A DNA stretch of 64,000 nt from Trichocoleus sp. FACHB-46 (GTDB lineage Bacteria > Cyanobacteriota > Cyanobacteriia > FACHB-46), in assembly GCF_014695385.1 (NCBI RefSeq), contig NZ_JACJOD010000011.1:1-64000 (forward strand). Direction: 5' to 3'. Shown here one piece after another: positions 57,577 through 64,000 of the stretch. The position numbers and the translations under genes are program-made. The stretch's first letter is position 1; each line of letters starts with the position of its first letter. The notes below the pieces were generated by a model that had not been told where the DNA came from, did no database searches, and was given only the letters and a program-made list of their open reading frames with translations.

Positions 57577-57678
57577 ATAACCCACTCCTTGAGGTGAGCC
57601 ATATCCGATGACAAAACTTTGTGATGTTGTGGTCACGAAGATGCCAAACAGAATCGCTAAAGTCAGGCGGTTGGCACA

Positions 57679-57792
57679 ATGGTAATCCCTATGTCTCCCC
57701 TCTCATTAGCGATCCTTCTGGTGAGCCTCGCCCTGACTTTAGGTGTGGTTGCAATTAGCTATCTTTTTCCTCCCAGTCGCTTTCCTGACTAA
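57679..57792 (+). CDS. Candidate single-span small membrane protein
   Basis: A 37-residue frame, or 33 if it starts at ATG 57691 (MSPLSLAILL). It has a strong hydrophobic segment (LSLAILLVSLALTLGVVAISYLF) and a short PPSRFPD tail. CAGGCGG lies ten bases before the first ATG. Its size and shape are those of the small one-span subunits found in photosynthetic and respiratory complexes, but it matches none that I know. It lies in the gap between a histidine kinase and the converging glucokinase gene, and it may be translated. Confidence 0.45.
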   Translation: MVIPMSPLSLAILLVSLALTLGVVAISYLFPPSRFPD

Positions 57793-57824
57793 TACTGCTA
57801 CTGCCAGTAACCGCAATCAGAGAG

Positions 57825-58901
57825 TTAACCCTCTAATCGGGCAGCACAGAGGGCAGCTCCAATTAAGCCAACCTGAGGATTTAAGACAATATGGACTGGG
57901 ACTCTCTCTAGCAACGGGCTAATTCTGCCCTTTTGGCCGAATGCTCGGATAAACAGACCAGTCTGCATTAATGGCAAAATTTTGCTGGCAATGCCACCCG
58001 CCACATAAAGGCCACCGTAGGGTAGGAGTTTCAGTGCTAGGTTGCCTGCTTCAACCCCATAAGCTTCCACAAAGATTTGCATCGCTTGCTCACAGAGCCG
58101 ATCTGTCTCTTCTAAAGCAGCAGTGGCGATCGCGGCGGCTGGGTCTACGGTTTTTTCGCTCCGCCCCGCTTCATGCTCCCAAGTTCTCACGATCTGCCCC
58201 ACTGGAGACTCAGCAATCGGTTGAGCGCTGCCTGTGAGTTGGCGATCGCGCAAAAACTGATAAATAGCGGTAATACCTTGCCCAGAAACTACACGCTCTA
58301 CAGAAATCCGTTGAATGTTGTTGCGATCCAACAAGTACTTCAGCAGTTGGAACTCTAGCTCGGAGCGAGGCGAAAAGTCAGCATGCCCCCCTTCGGAACC
58401 AAACACTTCATAGCCGTTGTTGCAAGGAATCAGAAACCCTTCTCCTAAGCCCGTTCCCGCCCCAATCACCCCGATGGGAGCGCTCGGATCTGGTTTGCCT
58501 GCTTGCAAGGTGAGTAAGTCTTCGGGATTCAAGCCCACGACTCCATACCCTACCGCCACAAAGTCATTGATTAGCCGTACATGCTTCAGGGCTAGCTCTG
58601 CTTCTAGCCGCTTACCATCGAGAGACCAACCCAAATTTGTCAAAATGGAGGTGTTGTTGACCACAGGCCCAGCGATCGCAAAGCAAGCTTCTTGGGGCGC
58701 GGGAGCATAGCCTACTTTTTCTGCGGCTTCCTTATAGAACTGCTGCACCATCGGCACCAAGTCAGGGAAGTGCTGACTAGAGTAGCGGGCTTCATAGAGT
58801 GTTTTAAGATTAATTTTGGCTTGAGGTGATGTCGTTTGGGCTTCTACTAACCGCAGGATAGTTTTAGTACCGCCAATATCTCCCGCTAATAGTAACGTCA
58901 T
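57825..58901 (-). CDS. glk: Glucokinase
   Basis: A 358-residue ATP-dependent kinase making glucose 6-phosphate. The phosphate motif LAGDIGGTKTILRLVE is at the N-terminus, the sugar-binding block INDFVAVGYGVVGL near residue 110, and GAGTGLGEGFL near 147. EVFGSEGGHADFSP and the adenosine motif YVAGGIASKILPL follow. Length is right for the bacterial glucokinase family (ROK-unrelated type). The gene is monocistronic and converges with the small membrane frame. Confidence 0.95.
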   Translation of the reverse strand: MTLLLAGDIGGTKTILRLVEAQTTSPQAKINLKTLYEARYSSQHFPDLVPMVQQFYKEAAEKVGYAPAPQEACFAIAGPVVNNTSILTNLGWSLDGKRLEAELALKHVRLINDFVAVGYGVVGLNPEDLLTLQAGKPDPSAPIGVIGAGTGLGEGFLIPCNNGYEVFGSEGGHADFSPRSELEFQLLKYLLDRNNIQRISVERVVSGQGITAIYQFLRDRQLTGSAQPIAESPVGQIVRTWEHEAGRSEKTVDPAAAIATAALEETDRLCEQAMQIFVEAYGVEAGNLALKLLPYGGLYVAGGIASKILPLMQTGLFIRAFGQKGRISPLLERVPVHIVLNPQVGLIGAALCAARLEG

Positions 58902-59072
58902 AGCTTTTATGTACTCCCTCTCAACGCTAACTCAGGCAAGAAGCTGCCTAGGATGCAACTCCAATGGTAAGTGTAAGGCGTGGTTCCCATTTACAACTCC
59001 ATGAATGGTCATAGATTCCATTCGGCCAGCTAATAATTTGATCCCTCATCATTGCTCGATATACAACCGTCC

Positions 59073-59717
59073 ATGAACAGTTCGATCGCTGATCTGCGTA
59101 AAGACTACGCCCTACAAGCTCTCACCGAAGCAGAAGCCCATCCTGATCCGTTTCAGCAATTTCAAATTTGGTTTGATCAAGCGATCGCCGCCCAACTCCA
59201 CGAACCGAATGCGATGACCTTGGCGACCGCAACCAAAACAGGCATGCCCTCGGCCCGCATTGTCTTGCTCAAAGGCTTTGACCCGCGAGGCTTTGTGCTC
59301 TATACCAACTACAACAGCCGCAAGGGCCAAGAGCTAGGCGAAAATCCCCAGGCAGTCTTGGTGTTTTGGTGGGCCGAGCTAGAGCGGCAAGTCCGCATCG
59401 AAGGTCGTGTAGAAAAAGTCGCAGACTCAGAAGCCGATGCTTATTTCCAGAGTCGTCCCCGTGGTAGCCGTTTAGGTGCTTGGACTTCTAATCAAAGCGA
59501 AGTGATCAGCGATCGCGAAGTGTTAGAACAACGGTTGCAAGCATTAACCGAGCAATATCAAGACCAAGAAATTCCCCGCCCTCCTCACTGGGGAGGCTAT
59601 CGCGTGGTGCCATCGGCGATCGAATTTTGGCAAGGTCGACCCAGTCGTCTCCACGATCGCTTGCATTATCGCCAAGGCGAAGCTGGCCAATGGTTGATTG
59701 AGCGCTTAGCACCTTGA
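59073..59717 (+). CDS. pdxH: Pyridoxamine 5'-phosphate oxidase
   Basis: A 214-residue FMN enzyme that oxidises pyridoxine or pyridoxamine 5'-phosphate to pyridoxal 5'-phosphate. I start at ATG 59073 ([17 protein letters not shown]); a TTG 21 bases upstream is less likely. FMN- and substrate-binding motifs are present: [52 protein letters not shown] and [16 protein letters not shown]. The C-terminal [11 protein letters not shown] block ends the protein. It is followed after 33 bases by the next hypothetical gene on the same strand, possibly one transcript. Confidence 0.96.
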   Translation: MNSSIADLRKDYALQALTEAEAHPDPFQQFQIWFDQAIAAQLHEPNAMTLATATKTGMPSARIVLLKGFDPRGFVLYTNYNSRKGQELGENPQAVLVFWWAELERQVRIEGRVEKVADSEADAYFQSRPRGSRLGAWTSNQSEVISDREVLEQRLQALTEQYQDQEIPRPPHWGGYRVVPSAIEFWQGRPSRLHDRLHYRQGEAGQWLIERLAP

Positions 59718-59750
59718 GTTGTCACAGCATTGCGGCGGCAGGAGTGCTCC

Positions 59751-60791
59751 ATGCAGCCTTATGAGCTAGACCTCTGGTTCACTCCAGAATGTCAGCAGCA
59801 TTACATGACGCTGTTGTCTGGACGCATTGGCCTAACTCGGCGTCGAGCCGAATGTTTCGTGCGGTTGTGGGCCTACTTGTCTCTGAAGCAGCAACAAGCT
59901 GTGACGCAATTACCTCCTCTCCCTATCTCGCGATTACAGCCATTAGCAGAGTTAGTCGCTTGTAGCCATCGAGAAGCGGCACAACTCTTCTACACAGGTA
60001 AAGACCAAGGAAGCGATCGCGCAGCGGGAATGATGCTAGACCGACTCGTTGCCCTAGGGTTGATTGACAAACAATTTGACGGCAACCGCGTCTCTATTCG
60101 CATTCGGGCGGTGCCAGAACTGCTCGAGTCGCCTCGGTTGTCTCCCTTCCCCAGCGTGCAACCAGACGCCTTTAATCCCCGCACCGATGCCATTCCAATT
60201 GCAAGTTTGCTAACTCACACCTATGGTTGGCTGGTCAAAGATGCCGCGATCGCTCAGCCCAAAATCATCAAAACTCTGCGAGCTTGGGCACAACAATATT
60301 CGACTGGAATGCGGGTCTTGCGGCGCTGCGATAACCTTCAGCCCGTCGGCATGTCGATTTTATTTCCGGTTGCCAGTGAGTCAGAAGCTAATTTCTTCAG
60401 GCCACCCGCCAAGAGTTTTTACTTAACCTCCAAGGCCAAAAGCGACCCATTCCAGATCGCATCCTTAGGAGATGTGAATTGTACGGCTGTGTTTGAGCGA
60501 TTTTGGATTGTTGATAGTGAATATCTGCGCCGCGATTATCTTTGCCAGTTTTTAGAAGATGCGCAAGCCACTCTGACGCAGATGAAACAGGATTTCCCTA
60601 ACCTGTGCGATCTCTACATCGTGGTGGTACATCCGATTCATCTTTCATCCTTGGCCACTACCTTGGGTTTTCAAAAAACAGGGCAAGAGGCTTCCCTCTC
60701 GGCTTACTGGATGTATCAATCCATCGATCGCTTCTTGGAGTTGGACATGAAGCAAGTCTTAGCAGATCTGCAACTTGAAGCCGCACGGTAA
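59751..60791 (+). CDS. Conserved cyanobacterial protein, unknown function
   Basis: A 346-residue protein starting at ATG 59751 (MQPYELDLWFTPECQQHYM), with AGGAG seven bases upstream. It has a helical N-terminal part resembling a winged-helix region (AELVACSHREAAQLFYTGKDQ, MMLDRLVALGLIDKQFDGNRVSIRI). The C-terminal half contains patterns suggestive of a GNAT-like fold (LYIVVVHPIHLSSLATTLGFQKTG). No catalytic residues can be named. It lies 33 bases after pdxH, so it may be co-transcribed with it. Family not recognised. Confidence 0.75.
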   Translation: MQPYELDLWFTPECQQHYMTLLSGRIGLTRRRAECFVRLWAYLSLKQQQAVTQLPPLPISRLQPLAELVACSHREAAQLFYTGKDQGSDRAAGMMLDRLVALGLIDKQFDGNRVSIRIRAVPELLESPRLSPFPSVQPDAFNPRTDAIPIASLLTHTYGWLVKDAAIAQPKIIKTLRAWAQQYSTGMRVLRRCDNLQPVGMSILFPVASESEANFFRPPAKSFYLTSKAKSDPFQIASLGDVNCTAVFERFWIVDSEYLRRDYLCQFLEDAQATLTQMKQDFPNLCDLYIVVVHPIHLSSLATTLGFQKTGQEASLSAYWMYQSIDRFLELDMKQVLADLQLEAAR

Positions 60792-60837
60792 ACTCAATAT
60801 TTTTCAGATGTTTTGTAGGCAAAACTTCTGAGACTGC

Positions 60838-61656
60838 CTAGTTGCTGCTAGCAAGCTGTAAGACTTGATTGAGCTTGCCACTACGAAAGCCTTCTAAGTC
60901 GAGGGTAACGTAGAGAAAGCCGTAACTTTGGAAAGCCGTCACGAGGGTAGAGAGGTCGTTAGCTGAGACAAACTCTTTGATTTGCTCTGGAGGTAACTCG
61001 ATCCGGGCTGTGTCGCCTTCAGATCGCACCCGGAGATTTTGGAGGCCTAAATCGCGCAGATAACGCTCTGCTCGTCCGACTCTTTGTAGTTTGGCTACCG
61101 TAATTTCTTCACCGTAGGGAAAACGTGAACTGAGGCAAGGTTGGGCGGGTTTGTTCCACCACGGTAAACCCAAAGATTTAGCCAGTTCTCGTACTTCCAG
61201 CTTGGAAATGCCCACCTCGGCTAAGGGCGATCGCGCTCCTCTTTCTTTGGCCGCTTGGATGCCCGGACGGTAGTCTTGTAAATCGTCTGCATTCACTCCA
61301 TCGACCACGTAAGGGTAGCCCCGTTCTAGAGCGAGTGGTTTTAAGGTGTCGTGCAGTTCACTCTTGCAGAAGTAGCACCGGTTGACGGGATTAGAGGCAT
61401 AGTTGGGGTTATCCATTTCATGGGTGTTAACCACCTCATGGGCGATGCCAATCTCAGCCGCTTGAATCCGAGCATCCTCCAGATCTTCTGGCATCAAGGA
61501 GGGAGACTCTGCCGTGACTGCGAGGGCGCGATCGCCCAAGACATCGTAAGCGACTTTAGCAACCAGGGTGCTGTCAATGCCGCCTGAGTAGGCAATCAGA
61601 GCCCGCTCCATTTCGGCCAATAAGGTTCTCAATTGCTCAAGTTTTTGTAGCAGCAT
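60838..61656 (-). CDS. larE: ATP-dependent sacrificial sulphur transferase LarE
   Basis: A 272-residue protein of the LarE family, which donates sulphur from its own cysteine to the nickel-pincer cofactor. I start at ATG 61656 (MLLQKLEQLRTLLAEM). The PP-loop AYSGGIDSTLVAKVAY is near residue 22. The sacrificial-cysteine region PCLSSRFPYGEEIT keeps the cysteine. NRCYFCKSEL adds two further cysteines, as in the multi-cysteine variants. No larA, larB or larC is in the window. In cyanobacteria a LarE may serve other sulphur-transfer chemistry, which is inference. Confidence 0.92.
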   Translation of the reverse strand: MLLQKLEQLRTLLAEMERALIAYSGGIDSTLVAKVAYDVLGDRALAVTAESPSLMPEDLEDARIQAAEIGIAHEVVNTHEMDNPNYASNPVNRCYFCKSELHDTLKPLALERGYPYVVDGVNADDLQDYRPGIQAAKERGARSPLAEVGISKLEVRELAKSLGLPWWNKPAQPCLSSRFPYGEEITVAKLQRVGRAERYLRDLGLQNLRVRSEGDTARIELPPEQIKEFVSANDLSTLVTAFQSYGFLYVTLDLEGFRSGKLNQVLQLASSN

Positions 61657-61770
61657 GGTCTGGCAATCCCCAAGCAATGATAGTCACTTAACTTTCGGCA
61701 GCTTTTGGCAACTTTTGGCATCAAGCGCCTCACCTAGGGTAGCGAATTTCAACTGAATTTTTAATCTGGC

Positions 61771-64000
61771 TCAAGCTTGCTGCGGCAACCTGTGATTGGG
61801 TTCAACCCCACCGCTGTATTTCGCTACCATTTGCGCCAATGCACTCAAGTCAATTGGTTTGGTGAGGTAGTCGGTGAAGCCTGCTTCCAAGCAAACTTCG
61901 CGATCGCCTGTCATCGCCATTGCAGTTTGAGCAATGATTGGCAGTTGTTGGTATGCCTGGTAAGACCGCAACTCACGGGTTAGGCACAGGCCATCAATCT
62001 CAGGTAGATGAATGTCCATCAACATCAGAGCAGGTAATGAAATGGCTAACGCTTGCCACATTTCGGTCGCATTTTTGACCCAGGTGACTTCATAACCCAG
62101 CTTGCTCAGGTAAGCAATCAACAGCTTGGCATTGGGGACGTGGTCTTCGATCAGCAGGATATGGTAGGGCCGAGTGTGCGTACTCAGGGCTCTGGGGCGG
62201 CTTGAAATTCGCATACCTGTAGCAATCTCTTCCGGAGTTGCTGCTATCACTGATTCTGTGTTGTGGCGTAGAGCAGCTTGAGCCGAGGGACTCGCTGCTT
62301 GCATGGCAGTTCGCTTCAAGCGCGATCGCTGAGCCGTAGGAGTAGCTGAGCTAGTCGGGCTGGCAATGTCTGGGGTGGTTCTTGGCTTGCCTGGACTCTG
62401 GTTAGACCGAGGGTTAGATCGAGGGCTTGAGTGAGAGGCAGTAATTTCAGTCTCAACTTGATACTTGGCAGCACTCTCCACGACAGCAGAAGTAGAGCTG
62501 ACTGCGGGGCTGGCTGTTGTAGAGATTGCAGGCAAAGCTTCCGCGCATTCCCGCATAGGCTGAGTGTTGAGCTGCGGCGTTAATGGCAACTTGACAGTAA
62601 AACGCGAACCCCGATTGAGTTCTGACTCGACTTCTACCCAACCGCCATGTAGTTCAGCTAGCTTCTGGGTTAAAGCTAAGCCTAAACCTGTGCCTTCGTC
62701 TCGGCTCACCACGGCATTGGCAATCTGTGAATAAGGCCGAAACAACTGTTGTTGCTGTTCGTGAGAAATCCCGGTTCCGGTATCCCAAACAGTGAAGTCC
62801 AGAAAAATCCCCGCTAACCGGACTTGTAAACCTACAGTGCCTTTGGTGGTGAACTTCAAAGCGTTGGATAGTAGGTTGAATAACATTTGCTTCAACCGCA
62901 ACGGGTCAGAAACAAACGTTGTCACATTTGGATCGAGGTCAAGGCGCAACTCTAAGCCTTTGTCGCTAGCTTTTTCTTTGACTAATTTCAGAACGCTACG
63001 ACAAATCTCTTCAACTTTAGTCGTTTCACATTGCAAATCGAGTTGATTCGCTTCGATTTTGGACAAATCCAAAATGTCATTAATTAAGGCTAATAAATGC
63101 TGACCACTCGTCAAAATAATGTTGAGATATTCTCGATGGCGGAGGCTACTGGGGTTGAAGCCTTGCTCTCGTAACAAATGAGTAAAACCTAGAATGGAGC
63201 TGAGGGGAGTCCGAATTTCGTGACTCGTATTGGCTAAAAACTCACTCTTGAGTTGATTGGAGCGCTCTAGCTCCCGGTTACGAGCTTCTAGGTTTTGGCA
63301 CTGCGGACAAGTGGCATTCAGTTGTCGAGCTTGCTGAACTGCGATCGCACATTGATGGATCAGCCGTTCAATTAAATGGGTTCTTAAGGGTTCCTGCCAG
63401 GCTTGCAAGGTGGCCAGTTTGGTTTCGCCAACCGCATCACAAACAACATCAGAAGCAATTAGCCAACCCAAAGCTTTGCCATCCAAATTCAGAATTGGCC
63501 AAGCAATCGGATCGCTTTGGTCATGCAGCGTTTGTAAATCAGTCAGGGGCAACAATTCACCCAAACTAAATTTGAACGGCTTGCTAGTGGCGATCGCGAT
63601 GGGTGTCACGGAATTGCTGGAGCGCTGCAATTGCTGAGGCGCTACATGACCGATGCGAAAAGCCAGTATTGCTTCTGAAGCGGCTGGAACTGTCGCTAAG
63701 GGAGGAGTGGGTGACTGGTAAGGTAGGGCGATCGCAACGATTCCGCTGCCTAGAGCGCTTCTCAGCTCGTTGACAATGATTTGAAAAATTTCTGCTTCTG
63801 GCTGTAGCGCAGTCGCGAGTTCCGGTTGATGTTTGTGGTTCAGGAGTTGGTTGGCTAGGCGATCGCTGAGTTGATTGCAAAAGCGCTCGACCCAAAGCTC
63901 AGCTTCCAATTGCTGAATTCGAGACGAAGCTGCTCGCTGCGGTGCTCCGTGCGTCTGCAACTCTGGCAGAGATGTCTCTGACGACTCCTCAGCCTGCCAA
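61771..64000 (-). CDS. Hybrid sensor histidine kinase, 5' end cut by the window edge
   Basis: The frame is open from its stop at 61771 to the window's right edge, so the true start lies outside; a TTG at 63960 is possible but not needed. The visible part has a GAF-like sensory region (about 60-210 counted from 63960), a short coiled coil with CPQCQ, and HisKA with His247 in FLANTSHEIRTPLSSILGF. The ATPase domain shows NLLSNALKF, DTGTGIS and GTGLGLALTQKL. A low-complexity Ser/Pro/Thr linker and a C-terminal receiver follow (ILLIEDH, Asp in LMDIHLPEIDG, Lys in LTKPIDL). It is likely a soluble phytochrome-like or stress-sensing hybrid kinase; the signal is unknown. Confidence 0.9.
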   Translation of the reverse strand, partial: WQAEESSETSLPELQTHGAPQRAASSRIQQLEAELWVERFCNQLSDRLANQLLNHKHQPELATALQPEAEIFQIIVNELRSALGSGIVAIALPYQSPTPPLATVPAASEAILAFRIGHVAPQQLQRSSNSVTPIAIATSKPFKFSLGELLPLTDLQTLHDQSDPIAWPILNLDGKALGWLIASDVVCDAVGETKLATLQAWQEPLRTHLIERLIHQCAIAVQQARQLNATCPQCQNLEARNRELERSNQLKSEFLANTSHEIRTPLSSILGFTHLLREQGFNPSSLRHREYLNIILTSGQHLLALINDILDLSKIEANQLDLQCETTKVEEICRSVLKLVKEKASDKGLELRLDLDPNVTTFVSDPLRLKQMLFNLLSNALKFTTKGTVGLQVRLAGIFLDFTVWDTGTGISHEQQQQLFRPYSQIANAVVSRDEGTGLGLALTQKLAELHGGWVEVESELNRGSRFTVKLPLTPQLNTQPMRECAEALPAISTTASPAVSSTSAVVESAAKYQVETEITASHSSPRSNPRSNQSPGKPRTTPDIASPTSSATPTAQRSRLKRTAMQAASPSAQAALRHNTESVIAATPEEIATGMRISSRPRALSTHTRPYHILLIEDHVPNAKLLIAYLSKLGYEVTWVKNATEMWQALAISLPALMLMDIHLPEIDGLCLTRELRSYQAYQQLPIIAQTAMAMTGDREVCLEAGFTDYLTKPIDLSALAQMVAKYSGGVEPNHRLPQQA

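Noticed and set aside
60810-60825. GTTTTG/CAAAAC hairpin between the hypothetical gene and larE
   Set aside because: Only six A/T-dominated base pairs with no T-run; too weak to call a terminator.

Overview
The window looks like a chromosomal segment of a cyanobacterium. The octamer GCGATCGC (HIP1) recurs throughout, in and between genes. The gene content also fits: a Pix/Hmp-type phototaxis or motility cluster, a CcsA-type cytochrome c assembly protein, a PCP-reductase-domain small protein, CofH and many pentapeptide-repeat proteins. The hmp-type gene set together with hmpF suggests a filamentous, type IV pilus-motile lineage of Leptolyngbya or Nostoc type; that placement is inference. I saw no rRNA, tRNA, CRISPR array or complete insertion sequence.

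Layout. Positions 1-1740 hold a possible transposase tail, a small membrane protein, a truncated duplicate of it with its upstream region, a perfect hairpin between them, and a PCP-reductase-like small protein. Positions 2546-5366 hold a secreted GH5 cellulase with a CBM2 domain, a small secreted protein and a membrane protein. Positions 5630-13770 hold ilvD, three related pentapeptide-repeat proteins, a DUF3140/DUF2945 pair, a SIMPL protein and small exported proteins. A prolyl oligopeptidase follows at 13866-15971. Positions 16104-32235 are the centre of the window: a chemotaxis-like operon on the minus strand (hmpA-hmpB-hmpC-hmpD-hmpE order, the same as pixG-H-I-J-L) and a divergent hmpF coiled-coil gene. 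Its MCP and CheA both carry very long acidic low-complexity linkers.

Positions 32280-44534 hold tilS, ccsA, two DUF3352 paralogues flanking a small AT-rich accessory patch, cofH, an acyltransferase, and an EF-G-like GTPase with an altered G3 motif. The accessory patch has a protein with faint ADP-ribosyltransferase-like features and an antitoxin-like small protein. Positions 45038-54519 hold a translationally coupled membrane-protein/TPR pair, a small membrane protein, an AarF/UbiB-type kinase, a sugar aminotransferase, a FetB-like permease and a large helical-repeat membrane protein. Positions 54691-64000 hold a two-component pair split by a pirin gene, glucokinase, pdxH, a hypothetical gene, larE, and a hybrid histidine kinase cut by the window edge.

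How the genes work together. The hmp genes form one signalling path: MCP to CheW to CheA, with outputs to a CheY-like regulator and a PatA-type regulator. The likely output is polar regulation of type IV pili, with HmpF as an effector. Most other genes are single housekeeping or conserved cyanobacterial genes. The best candidates for new biology are the orphan AT-rich protein at 36728-37465, the giant disordered linkers of the hmp receptor and kinase, the 20-bp palindrome upstream of hmpF, and the duplicated leader-hairpin arrangement at 420-1370.
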